Assembly (NCBI GenBank): GCA_035628035.1
Contig: DASPKS010000277.1
Span: 1-25,061, forward strand
Reading direction: 5' to 3'
Origin: DASPKS01 sp035628035
Lineage (GTDB): Bacteria > Bacteroidota > Rhodothermia > Rhodothermales > Rubricoccaceae
Length of the DNA stretch: 25,061 nucleotides
How positions within the stretch are numbered: the first letter of the stretch is position 1; each line of letters opens with the position of its first letter. The notes under the pieces were generated by a model. The model saw only the letters and a program-made list of their open reading frames with translations. It did not search any database and was not told the DNA's origin. The position numbers were made by a program, and so were the translations under genes. This document shows positions 1-8,582 of this stretch, in pieces.

Positions 1-417
1 GCGCTGGCCCTCGCGCCGGAGCCGGAGGCGCGCGCGCGCTACGCCTACAACGCCGGCACCGTCGCCGCCCGCGCCGGGCGGTTCGACGCGGCGCTCCCGC
101 TCCTCCGCCGCGCGCTCGTCCTGACCCCGGGCGACGAGGCGGCGCGGTTCAACTACGAGTTCGTCAAGCGGCGTTTGCAGCAGGAGCAGGAAGGGAGTGA
201 AGGGGGGACCCCGCCGGAGCCGTCGGCGTTCGCCCGCGCGCTCAAGGCCCGTGCCGACCGCCTCGTCGCCGCCCGGCGCTACGCCGACGCCCTCGCCCTT
301 CTCCAAGACGGCCTCACGCGCGACTCGACCGTCGCCGCGTTCGGCGACTACCTCCAGCGGCTCCAGACCGTGGTGGAGATCGAGCAACTCGCTGCCCCCG
401 CGCCCGATTCGCTCTGA
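1..417 (+). CDS. TPR-repeat protein of a Bat-type operon (BatC-like), 5' end missing
   Basis: An open frame enters from the left edge and runs 138 codons to TGA at 415-417, so the start lies outside the window. The visible part holds a TPR-like helix pair: YNAG at residues 16-19, an A-rich second helix, then PGDE (43-46) and the NYE motif (51-53) typical of the TPR in BatC-type proteins. A second helical, Ala/Leu-rich TPR-like stretch follows at about residues 75-105. TPRs mediate protein-protein contacts; in Bat operons such proteins are thought to work with the VWA membrane proteins BatA/BatB and with BatD/BatE at the envelope. The stop codon shares one base with the start of the next gene (TGATG), suggesting translational coupling. 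The operon context supports the Bat assignment; the exact Bat letter is uncertain because the N-terminus is missing and the next gene is also BatC-like. Confidence 0.8.
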   Translation, partial: ALALAPEPEARARYAYNAGTVAARAGRFDAALPLLRRALVLTPGDEAARFNYEFVKRRLQQEQEGSEGGTPPEPSAFARALKARADRLVAARRYADALALLQDGLTRDSTVAAFGDYLQRLQTVVEIEQLAAPAPDSL

Positions 418-1040
418 TGCGGCTCCTTCTCCCCCTGATCGCCCTGCTCCTCGCGACGGCTGCGCACGCGCAGTCGGCGTCGGACCGCTACCATGAGGCG
501 GCGCGGCTGTTCATCGCGGGCGAGAAGGAAGGGGCCGAGCGGGCGGCGGAGGCGGGCCTCGCCCTCGCGCCGAACGACGCGCGGCTGCGAGCCCTCCTCG
601 AGCGCATCCGGCGCCAGCCGCCCGACCAGCCCCAGGGCGGCGGCCAGCAGCCGCAACAACCACAACCCAACGAGGGGCAGCAGAACCAGCAGCGGCCGGA
701 CCAGCCCCGCGGCAACGAGGCGTCGCAGGCGCCGCCCGACCGGCCGGAGCCGTCGGACAACCCCGCCGCGCGGGACCAGACGCGGACGGCGCCCCGCGAG
801 GGCGAGCGGGAAGAGCGCGACGAGCGGCAGCCCCTCCCTCCGCCGACGGGCCGCCCCGATGCACCGCGCCCCGGCCAGGGTAGCCCCACGCCTGACGCGC
901 CCGTCGACGCCGCGCGCGGTCGGATGACGCGCGAGGAGGCCGAGCGCATCCTGAACGCCCTCGGCGCCGACGAGCGGGAAGTCCTCCGCACGCTCCCGCG
1001 CCCGCCCACGCGCCCGCGCCGCACCACGCGCGACTGGTGA
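417..1040 (+). CDS. BatC-like secreted TPR protein with Gln/Pro-rich linker
   Basis: This is a 207-residue protein. Residues 1-19 form a signal peptide (hydrophobic core LLLPLIALLLATAA, cleavage near AHAQ). A short TPR-like helix pair follows at about 22-62. Residues 67-165 are low-complexity, rich in Gln, Pro, Arg, Asp and Glu. The tail has MTREEAERILNALG (about 170-183), which resembles the conserved C-terminal helix of BatC proteins in aerotolerance operons. The start ATG at 417 overlaps the previous stop (TGATG) and the stop TGA at 1038-1040 overlaps the next ATG, so it lies in a tight operon. It probably acts in the periplasm as a partner of the other Bat proteins; the biochemical role of BatC is not established. 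The BatC name is inferred from architecture and position. Confidence 0.8.
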   Translation: MRLLLPLIALLLATAAHAQSASDRYHEAARLFIAGEKEGAERAAEAGLALAPNDARLRALLERIRRQPPDQPQGGGQQPQQPQPNEGQQNQQRPDQPRGNEASQAPPDRPEPSDNPAARDQTRTAPREGEREERDERQPLPPPTGRPDAPRPGQGSPTPDAPVDAARGRMTREEAERILNALGADEREVLRTLPRPPTRPRRTTRDW

Positions 1041-2827
1041 TGCGGCTTTTTGCTTTCATCCTGCTGGCCGCGTCGTGGTCGGCGGCCAGCGCGCAGGTGG
1101 CCGTCCACGCGTACGTGGACCGCACGGTGGTGGGCGCCGGGGAGATCGTGACGTACACCCTGGAAGCGCGCGGCGACCTCCGCGGGCTCGGCGACCCCGA
1201 GCCGCCCCCCGCACGTGGGCTCACCCTCGTGCAGCGCACACCCACCCTCCGCTCGTTCGTGCGCAGCAGCGGCGGTGCAGATGAACTCACGGTCCGCTGG
1301 CGCTACCGCGCCGAGCGGAGCGGGACCGCCGAGCTGGGGCCGGCCCGGGTCCCCATCAGCGGGCGTGTGTTCACGACCGATCCGATCCGTGTGGAGGTGT
1401 CGGGCAACGCCCCGAGCCTGGGACGACCCGCGCCGAGCCCTTCGCCTGACCCTCCGAGTAGCGGGAGCGATCTCTTCGTGCGGGCCGAGCCGTCGTCGCG
1501 GCGCGTCGTCGTGGGCGAGCAGGTGGTCGTGGACTACGTGCTCTACTTTGCGCCGCACCTCCAGCCGCGCCGCTCGCAGGTGACGGCAGCGTGGGACACG
1601 CAGGGGTTCTGGCGGGAGGAGCTTGAGGTTCCCCCCGCCCTCACCGTGGCGCGGTCGGTCGCTGTCGGCGGGCGCGCGATGATGGCCGTCACCGTTCGCC
1701 GCGTGGCGCTCTTCCCGACGCGCACGGGCCCGCTCGACCTCGGCCCGCTCCCCTTCGAGGTGGACCTCGTCCGCTCGCTCGACGACGACAGCCCCTTCGC
1801 CCCCTTCTTCAACCCCTTCGCCGCGCGGTTCGACACCGAGCTCGTCCGTGCCCCCGCGCTCACGCTCGTCGCTGACCCCCTCCCGCCCGGAGCCCCTGCC
1901 GGGTTCAGCGGGGCCGTCGGCCGCTTCGCGATGGAGGCTGCCCTCGAACGCCCGACGGCCCGCGCGGGCGAGCCCGTCCAGCTCACCGTAACCATCCGGG
2001 GGACGGGCAACATCGCCACCCTCGGCGCGCCGGCCCTCGGCCTCCCGCCGGCCCTCGAGGCGTTCGACCCCGACGAGGCGCGGAACGTCGACCGGAACGC
2101 TGCCCCGCTCGTTGGCGAGAAGACGTTTACGTTCACGCTGGTGCCGCGCCAAGGGGGCCGCGCCGAGATCCCCGCGCTGGCGTGGAGCTACTTCGATCCC
2201 GAGGCGCGTATCTACCGCACGCTCGGCGCCGGGCCCTTCACGCTCACCGTGCGCGGGCCGGCCGCCCCCGCCGCCGCGGCGACCGAGGCCGGGCCCGACC
2301 CGAACGTCCCGATGGGGCTGATGACGCACGCCCGCTGGCGCCGCGCCGGCGACGCGCCCCGCTCCGCGCCGCTCCTCCTGGCCGGAGGCGTTGTGCTCCC
2401 GCTCCTCGCCCTCGTTGCAGTGGCGGCTGCCCGCCGCCGCAAGGACCGCGAGGCCGCGTCGTCGCCCGAGCGCACGCAGCGCCGCGCCCCGAGCGAGGCC
2501 CGCCGACGCCTCCGCGTGGCGCACCAGACCCTCGAAGGGTCCGCCTTCTACGCCGAGGTCGAGCGGCTCGTGCGGGCGTTCCTCTCCGACCGCCTCGGCC
2601 TCCCTGGACGCGGGCTCTCCCGCACGGCGCTCGACGCGGCGCTCGCTCAGCGGGGGGCAAGCGAGGTGGCGCGCGCTGAGGTGTCCGCGCTCCTCGCCGC
2701 GTGCGAGCTGGGCCAGTTCGCCCCCGGCGCGTCCGACGACGCGGCGGCCCGCGCCGCCGTGGCCGCCCGCGCCGAGCGGCTCCTCGCCGCGCTGGAAGCC
2801 CCGGCGGGTGCGGAGGTGGCGGGATGA
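1040..2827 (+). CDS. batD: BatD-family (oxygen tolerance) membrane protein
   Basis: This is a 595-residue protein. The signal peptide is about residues 1-19, ending ASAQ. A long extracytoplasmic part follows, with repeated beta-rich domains containing VGAGEIVTYTLEARG, VVVGEQVVVDYVLYF and ARAGEPVQLTVTIRGTGN. Each has the 'gE.v.lt..v.G.gn' look of BatD proteins (DUF11/BatD family). One strong transmembrane segment spans about 443-465 and is followed by a basic stop-transfer RRRKDR and a cytoplasmic tail of about 130 residues that is Ala/Arg/Glu-rich. The domain order and TM position fit BatD. I chose ATG 1040, which gives a TGATG overlap with the upstream stop as at 417; a GTG directly before it (1037) is the alternative. 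It is placed between BatC-like and BatE-like genes. The role in oxidative or envelope stress is by family and not proven. Confidence 0.85.
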   Translation: MRLFAFILLAASWSAASAQVAVHAYVDRTVVGAGEIVTYTLEARGDLRGLGDPEPPPARGLTLVQRTPTLRSFVRSSGGADELTVRWRYRAERSGTAELGPARVPISGRVFTTDPIRVEVSGNAPSLGRPAPSPSPDPPSSGSDLFVRAEPSSRRVVVGEQVVVDYVLYFAPHLQPRRSQVTAAWDTQGFWREELEVPPALTVARSVAVGGRAMMAVTVRRVALFPTRTGPLDLGPLPFEVDLVRSLDDDSPFAPFFNPFAARFDTELVRAPALTLVADPLPPGAPAGFSGAVGRFAMEAALERPTARAGEPVQLTVTIRGTGNIATLGAPALGLPPALEAFDPDEARNVDRNAAPLVGEKTFTFTLVPRQGGRAEIPALAWSYFDPEARIYRTLGAGPFTLTVRGPAAPAAAATEAGPDPNVPMGLMTHARWRRAGDAPRSAPLLLAGGVVLPLLALVAVAAARRRKDREAASSPERTQRRAPSEARRRLRVAHQTLEGSAFYAEVERLVRAFLSDRLGLPGRGLSRTALDAALAQRGASEVARAEVSALLAACELGQFAPGASDDAAARAAVAARAERLLAALEAPAGAEVAG

Positions 2828-3549
2828 TGGCGCTCCTCGCCCTGCTCGCGCTCTTCCAGGCGGCCCCGCAAGCGGAGGCCGAGCGGCTCTTCGCCCTCGG
2901 CAACCGGCTCTACACCACGGGCGACACGACGGGCGCCCTCGCCGCCTGGGAAGGCGCCGCCGCGACGGGCTGGACGAGCGCCGCCCTCGACCACAACCTC
3001 GGCAGCGCTTGCCTTCGTGCGCGGCGTCTCGGCTGCGCCGTGCTCCACCTCGAACGCGCATGGGAAGCGATGCCGGGCGACGACGCCGCTGCCCACAACC
3101 TCCGGCTGGCGCACCGGCTCGCGGGAGAGCCTGCCAGGGGAGTGCCGCCCGCCCAGCGAGTCGCTAGCGAAGCCGCTTCCGTTCTTGGCCGGGGCGGGCT
3201 CCTCCTCGGCGCGCTCGGGCTCTACGCCCTGGCGGCGGCCGTCGCCGGCGTGGGAATCTGGCGGCGGTGGCGCGGGCGCGGGCTTCGCGTGGCCGCTACC
3301 CTCCTCGTGCCCGTCGCCCTCGTCGCGCTCGTCGTGGCCGCGGCGAGCGTGAGCGCGCCGGCGCGCGGCGTGGTAACCATGCCGGAGACGGCCCTCCGCG
3401 CCGGGCCCATCGCCACGGCCGACGCGCGCGCTACACTCGGGCCCGGCCGCGTCGTCCGCCTCGGCAAGGTGCGTGGGTCGTGGCGACAGGCCCGCCTCGC
3501 CGACGGCACCGCCGGCTGGCTCCCCGCCCGTGCCGTAGAGGAGATCTAG
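2824..3549 (+). CDS. BatE-like TPR and SH3-domain membrane protein
   Basis: This is a 241-residue protein. A short hydrophobic N-terminus (ALLALLALFQAAPQA) is a likely signal peptide. TPR-like helices follow at about 20-105, including LFALGNRLYTTGD and the DHNLGSACLRARR turn. Two transmembrane segments sit at about 125-147 and 154-176. The C-terminal 60 residues look like a bacterial SH3 domain: LRAGP near the start, a GKVRGSWRQARL strand pair and the closing GTAGWLPARAVE. TPR, two TM segments and SH3b is the layout of BatE in Bacteroidota. The sequence ATGATG at 2824-2829 offers two starts, both overlapping the batD stop; 2824 gives a classical ATGA overlap. The gene ends the Bat operon, followed by a promoter-like box for tdk. 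The function is inferred from family and context. Confidence 0.82.
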   Translation: MMALLALLALFQAAPQAEAERLFALGNRLYTTGDTTGALAAWEGAAATGWTSAALDHNLGSACLRARRLGCAVLHLERAWEAMPGDDAAAHNLRLAHRLAGEPARGVPPAQRVASEAASVLGRGGLLLGALGLYALAAAVAGVGIWRRWRGRGLRVAATLLVPVALVALVVAAASVSAPARGVVTMPETALRAGPIATADARATLGPGRVVRLGKVRGSWRQARLADGTAGWLPARAVEEI

Positions 3550-3562
3550 CCAGTAGCGCGCG

Positions 3563-3570
3563 TACCTTCC
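3563..3570 (+). promoter_or_regulatory. Candidate -7 box (TACCTTCC) for tdk
   Basis: TACCTTCC resembles the Bacteroidota -7 element (TAnnTTTG) and recurs exactly at 10338 and 25002 ahead of other starts. It ends only 4 bases before the tdk ATG at 3575. If it is used, transcription would begin at or next to the start codon, giving a leaderless mRNA. No matching TTG -33 element is seen upstream. Confidence 0.4.
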
Positions 3571-3574
3571 GTGT

Positions 3575-4219
3575 ATGGAGCCCCACGTCTACACGCGCGA
3601 CGAGAGCGGCCGCCGGGCCGGGTGGATCGAGGTCATCTGCGGCTCGATGTTCTCGGGCAAGACCGAAGAGCTCATCCGCCGCCTGAAGCGGGCGCGGATC
3701 GCGCGCCAGCGCGTCGAGATCTTCAAGCCGGCCGTCGACACCCGCTACGCCGCCGACGCCGTCGTCTCCCATGACGAGAACCAGATCCCGTCGCAGGTGG
3801 TCTCGGCGCCGGAGCAGATCCTCCTCCTGGCTGCCGACGCCGACGTGATCGGCGTCGACGAGGCGCAGTTCTTCGGGACCGAGCTCGTAGGGGTCTGCGA
3901 GCACCTCGCGCGCGAGGGGCGCCGCGTGATCGTGGCCGGGCTCGACCAGGACTACCTCGGCCGCCCGTTCGAGCCGGTGCCGCAGCTCATGGCCGTCGCC
4001 GAGCACGTCACGAAGCTCCACGCGGTGTGCGTGCGGTGCGGTGCGCCGGCCAACCACTCCCAGCGCCTCGTGCGGAGCGACAGCCGCCTGCTCGTCGGGG
4101 AGAAGGAGGCGTACGAGCCGCGGTGCCGCCGCCACTTCGACCCGCAGGGCGAGCGGGAGGAGCCCACCACGCCGGAAGACGTCGCTGCCCGTCCGCCCTC
4201 CGTCTCCGACGTGGCCTGA
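3575..4219 (+). CDS. tdk: Thymidine kinase (type II)
   Basis: This is a 214-residue thymidine kinase, phosphorylating thymidine to dTMP with ATP in the cytosolic salvage pathway. The P-loop is GSMFSGKT (23-30). The Walker B/catalytic motif is DEAQFF (from 95), with Glu96 the expected base. GLDQDYLGRPF follows at about 125-135. The zinc site is C152-V-R-C155 paired with C184-R-R-H187, and the flexible lasso GEKEAYEP precedes the second pair. All key residues are present and the length is normal, with about 25 extra polar residues at the C-terminus. ATG 3575 places the P-loop about 8 residues later than in many homologues. The gene starts 25 bases after the Bat operon with its own promoter-like box and no Shine-Dalgarno. 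Confidence 0.97.
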   Translation: MEPHVYTRDESGRRAGWIEVICGSMFSGKTEELIRRLKRARIARQRVEIFKPAVDTRYAADAVVSHDENQIPSQVVSAPEQILLLAADADVIGVDEAQFFGTELVGVCEHLAREGRRVIVAGLDQDYLGRPFEPVPQLMAVAEHVTKLHAVCVRCGAPANHSQRLVRSDSRLLVGEKEAYEPRCRRHFDPQGEREEPTTPEDVAARPPSVSDVA

Positions 4220-4225
4220 ACGGCC

Positions 4226-4260
4226 TAGCTTGCAGGTCTGGGCGCGGTGCCGTATCGTTT
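4226..4260 (+). promoter_or_regulatory. Candidate promoter boxes ahead of the RDD gene
   Basis: TAGCTTGC at 4226-4233 matches the recurrent TAnCTTnC box of this window. TATCGTTTGG at 4253-4262 also resembles TAnnTTTG with one extra base. Both lie within the 101-base gap between tdk and the ATG at 4321. Which, if either, is used cannot be told from sequence. Confidence 0.3.
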
Positions 4261-4320
4261 GGATATGTGGAGGATACCCGCCGTCCTCTTCCCCCTCCCC
4301 TCACCCAGCCTGCTCCCTCC

Positions 4321-4863
4321 ATGGAGACCAACCCCGGTCCTTCGTACACCCCCCCACCCGCTGGCGCCCCCCCCGCCGGGGGCTACGCCCCCTCGATGAC
4401 GGCCTCGGGCTACGCCAAGGCTGACCTCGTCAAGCGCTTCGTCGCCTCCCTGATTGACGGGATCATCGGCGGCGTGCTCTACGCAATCGTCGCCATGGCT
4501 CACGCCGGCATCGGGTGGCTCCTCTACGCCGCGTACGTGCTCATCCGTGACGGCCTCGCGCTCGACTTCATGGACGGCCGCTCCATCGGGAAGAAGGTGA
4601 TGAAGCTGCGCCCGGTCCGCCTCGACGGCGGCACGATGGACATCGCCACGTCGGTGAAGCGGAACTGGCCGCTCGCGCTCGGCAGCATCGTCAGCGGGCT
4701 CCTGTGGCTCGGCGGGTGGAGCCTCTACCTCCAGCTGAGCTGGCTCGCCATGGCCGCCAGCCTCCTTGGCCTCGTCGAGGCCATCCTCGTGCTCGTCGAC
4801 AAGGACGGCCGCCGCATCGGCGACAAGATGGCGAACACGCAGGTGATCGACAGCGAGGCGTAA
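4321..4863 (+). CDS. RDD-family integral membrane protein
   Basis: This is a 180-residue protein. The N-terminal 30 residues are Pro/Gly/Ala-rich with no charge clusters (PPPAGAPPAGGYAP) and are probably a disordered cytoplasmic tail. The RDD signature follows: KRFVASLIDGIIGG (38-51) with its conserved Arg and Asp, then GRSIGKKVMKLRPV (about 86-99), the 'G.slGk.l..lrv' motif. Hydrophobic segments lie at about 42-60, 62-77, 115-133 and 135-158, and the end has DGRRIGDKMANTQVI, the usual RDD closing motif. The frame is open further upstream, but ATG 4321 is preferred because it follows a pyrimidine-rich leader and gives a normal length. RDD proteins are poorly characterised; transport roles, including ion exchange, are known for some. 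No specific substrate can be given. A strong terminator follows. Confidence 0.85.
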   Translation: METNPGPSYTPPPAGAPPAGGYAPSMTASGYAKADLVKRFVASLIDGIIGGVLYAIVAMAHAGIGWLLYAAYVLIRDGLALDFMDGRSIGKKVMKLRPVRLDGGTMDIATSVKRNWPLALGSIVSGLLWLGGWSLYLQLSWLAMAASLLGLVEAILVLVDKDGRRIGDKMANTQVIDSEA

Positions 4864-4910
4864 CCGCCGGACGCCCCGCTCGGCGCCGCCAGGGTGCCGG
4901 GCGCGTGCTT

Positions 4911-4962
4911 GCGGGCGGGGGCCGGGGGCGCTATGTTGCCCCGCCCCCGCCCGCCGTTTTTT
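4911..4962 (+). terminator. Rho-independent terminator after the RDD gene, just before dnaX
   Basis: A perfect 12-bp stem, GCGGGCGGGGGC (4911-4922) with GCCCCCGCCCGC (4943-4954), is extended inside by GGGGC (4925-4929) with GCCCC (4938-4942) after a 2-base bulge. The loop is 8 bases (4930-4937). Two bases after the stem comes a run of six T (4957-4962). It sits 48 bases after the RDD stop and ends 9 bases before the dnaX ATG. Confidence 0.8.
4932..4939 (+). promoter_or_regulatory. Candidate -7 box (TATGTTGC) for dnaX, inside the terminator loop
   Basis: TATGTTGC resembles TAnnTTTG and overlaps the loop of the hairpin at 4911-4954. Initiation would fall near 4944, leaving only half of the stem in the dnaX transcript, so the new mRNA would escape the terminator. 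This is an inference from position. Confidence 0.35.
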
Positions 4963-4971
4963 GTCCCCGGC

Positions 4972-6867
<1,896 letters not shown>

Positions 6868-6897
6868 CCCCCTCTCTCCGACAGCCCCTCTCTCCCG

Positions 6898-7242
6898 ATG
6901 GACCTCAACATGGACGACCTCCTCGGCCGGATGCAGCAGATGCAGCAGGAGATGCAGCAGCGCATGGCCGACGCGCAGGAGCAGCTCGCCAACCAGCACG
7001 TCACCGCCGAGGCCGGCGGCGGCATGGTGAAGGTGACGGCCGACGGGCGGGGCCGCCTCGTCGCCGTCAAGCTCGACCCTACGGTCGTGGACGCGAGCGA
7101 GATGGAGATGCTCGAAGACCTCCTCATCGCCGGCGTGAACAAGGCGCTGGAGGAGGCCGAGGCACTCAAGGCCGAGCGGCTGCGCCAGACCGCCGGCGCC
7201 ATGCTCCCGCCGGGCCTCGACCTCGGCCAGCTCGGGCTGTAG
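6898..7242 (+). CDS. ybaB: YbaB/EbfC-family nucleoid-associated protein
   Basis: This is a 114-residue DNA-binding protein of the YbaB/EbfC family, a small dimeric nucleoid-associated protein. The N-terminal helix is Met/Gln-rich (LLGRMQQMQQEMQQRM). The conserved core follows: TAEAGGGMVKVTADGRG (about 40-56), the family motif, then VKLDPTVVD and a helix with DLLIAGVNKALEEAE, also signature. The C-terminus is LPPGLDLGQLGL. It lies between dnaX and recR, the arrangement seen in many bacteria, 30 bases after dnaX. Start ATG 6898 follows a pyrimidine-rich leader without Shine-Dalgarno; an in-frame ATG four codons on is the alternative. Confidence 0.95.
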   Translation: MDLNMDDLLGRMQQMQQEMQQRMADAQEQLANQHVTAEAGGGMVKVTADGRGRLVAVKLDPTVVDASEMEMLEDLLIAGVNKALEEAEALKAERLRQTAGAMLPPGLDLGQLGL

Positions 7243-7296
7243 TTCGCGGGCGCTTTGAGGGCGGACGGTAGACAGGGGGCTGTCACCGCCCGGCCC

Positions 7297-7304
7297 TAGC
7301 TTCT
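7297..7304 (+). promoter_or_regulatory. Candidate -7 box (TAGCTTCT) for recR
   Basis: TAGCTTCT lies 24 bases before the recR ATG in the 86-base gap after ybaB and fits the recurrent TAnCTTnC pattern. It would allow recR to be transcribed separately from dnaX-ybaB. No clear -33 TTG is seen at the right spacing. Confidence 0.35.
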
Positions 7305-7328
7305 TCCGTTCTGCACCCCACCCCTGCT

Positions 7329-7982
7329 ATGCATCTCACGTCCGAGACGGTCGAGGCCCTCGTCGAGCAGTTCACGAAGCTACCCACCGTCGGGCGGAAG
7401 ACGGCGCAGCGGCTGGCGGCGTACGTCCTCAAGATGCCCCGCGAGGAGGTGGTCGAGCTGGCGAAGGCGCTCGTGGCCGTGAAGGACCGCGTGAAGGCGT
7501 GCTCGATCTGCTTCACCGTGACCGACGAGGACCCCTGCCCGATCTGCCGCTCCGCGCGCCGCGACCACACGATGATCTGCGTGGTCGAGGAGCCGAACGA
7601 CGTGCTCGCGCTGGAGCGGACGGGCGAGTACGGCGGCGTCTACCACGTCCTCGGCGGCGTGATCTCCCCGCTCGACGGGGTAGGCCCGGATGACCTCCGC
7701 ATCCGTGAGCTCGTCGCCCGTGTGGCCGGGCGCGGGCCCATCGTTGCCGGGGGCCTCGTGGCCGAGCCGTCGGCCGACGCGCCGGAGCCGGTGCAGGAGG
7801 TGATCCTCGCGCTCAACCCCAATGTGGAGGGCGACACGACGGCGTACTACGTGGGCCAGCTCCTCGGGCCGCTCGGCGTGAAGGTGACGCGGATCGCGCG
7901 GGGCCTCCCCATCGGCGGCGACCTCGAGTACGCCGACGAGGCCACGCTCAGCCGCGCCCTCGAAGGGCGCTCCGGCCTCTGA
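7329..7982 (+). CDS. recR: Recombination mediator protein RecR
   Basis: This is a 217-residue protein of RecFOR recombination repair, which helps load RecA on SSB-coated gapped DNA. Helix-hairpin-helix KLPTVGRKTAQRLA is near 17-30. The C4 zinc finger is C58-S-I-C61 with C70-P-I-C73. The Toprim domain begins ICVVEEPNDVLALERTGEYGG, with GGVISPLDGVGPDDLRI and the ALNPNVEGDTTAYY motif; the end is ARGLPIGGDLEYADEATL. It is longer than E. coli RecR (201 residues). The excess is an insert of about 17 residues (GPIVAGGLVAEPSADAPEP, about 138-156) inside the Toprim domain. The stop overlaps the next ATG (TGATG). Its place after ybaB is conserved across bacteria. Confidence 0.97.
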   Translation: MHLTSETVEALVEQFTKLPTVGRKTAQRLAAYVLKMPREEVVELAKALVAVKDRVKACSICFTVTDEDPCPICRSARRDHTMICVVEEPNDVLALERTGEYGGVYHVLGGVISPLDGVGPDDLRIRELVARVAGRGPIVAGGLVAEPSADAPEPVQEVILALNPNVEGDTTAYYVGQLLGPLGVKVTRIARGLPIGGDLEYADEATLSRALEGRSGL

Positions 7983-8575
7983 TGCCGACGCCGCTCCGCC
8001 GCCTCTGCGTCTACTGCGGGTCGAGCGTGGGCGCGCGGCCGGTCTACGCGGAGGCGGCGCACGCCCTCGGTACCCTCCTCGCGCAGGAAGGGATCGGGCT
8101 CGTCTACGGCGGCGGGCGCGTCGGGCTGATGGGGGTGGTCGCCGACGCCGTGCTCGCGGCGGGCGGCGAGGTGACGGGCGTGATCCCGCTCGCACTCGTC
8201 GAGCGGGAGGTGGGGCACGCGGGGCTGACGCGCCTCCACGTCGTCCACTCGATGCACGAGCGGAAGGCGCTCATGGCCGACCTCGCCGACGGGTTCGTCG
8301 CGCTGCCCGGCGGGATGGGAACGCTGGAGGAGCTCGCCGAGACGCTCACGTGGACCCAGCTCGGCATCCACGCGAAGCCGTGCGGCGTGCTCGACGTGGC
8401 AGGCTACTTCAGGAAGATGGCCGGCTTCCTCGACCACGCGGTGCAGGAGGGCTTTCTGAAACCCGAGCACCGTGCCCTCCTCCTTGTTGAGGAGACCCCG
8501 GAGGCGCTGCTCGCGCGGCTGCGCGCCTTTGAGCCGCCCACCGTCGCGCGTTGGCTCACGCGGAGTGAGACGTGA
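7982..8575 (+). CDS. LOG-family protein (cytokinin riboside 5'-monophosphate phosphoribohydrolase type)
   Basis: This is a 197-residue Rossmann-like protein. It starts LCVYCGSSVGARPVY and has LVYGGGRVGLMGVVADA (40-56), SMHERK (90-95) and PGGMGTLEE (109-117). The last two are the catalytic and phosphate-binding signatures of the LOG family, with the Arg/Glu pair conserved. LOG enzymes hydrolyse nucleoside 5'-monophosphates to base and ribose 5-phosphate. Many bacterial members are annotated 'TIGR00730 family Rossmann fold protein', and the true substrate (cytokinin nucleotide, AMP or other) cannot be read here. It is translationally coupled to recR through TGATG at 7980-7984. The downstream permease starts 8 bases after the stop, so it may be cotranscribed. 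Confidence 0.93.
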   Translation: MPTPLRRLCVYCGSSVGARPVYAEAAHALGTLLAQEGIGLVYGGGRVGLMGVVADAVLAAGGEVTGVIPLALVEREVGHAGLTRLHVVHSMHERKALMADLADGFVALPGGMGTLEELAETLTWTQLGIHAKPCGVLDVAGYFRKMAGFLDHAVQEGFLKPEHRALLLVEETPEALLARLRAFEPPTVARWLTRSET

Positions 8576-8582
8576 GGGCGCC

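Noticed and set aside
1037..1039. GTG start for batD one codon upstream of ATG 1040
   Set aside because: ATG 1040 gives the same TGATG overlap seen at neighbouring genes; the difference is one residue.
488..3061. 857-codon antisense open frame opposite the Bat genes
   Set aside because: Arg/Gly-rich shadow of G/C-ending codons; the plus-strand genes have signal peptides, TPRs and operon overlaps.
4027..4320. Longer start for the RDD protein
   Set aside because: The upstream extension overlaps tdk, is Arg/Pro-rich out-of-frame sequence, and ATG 4321 gives a normal RDD protein.
4894..4971. Upstream GTG start for dnaX
   Set aside because: The added codons translate the terminator hairpin and T-run; homologues start close to the YLVTARKYRPQTF segment.
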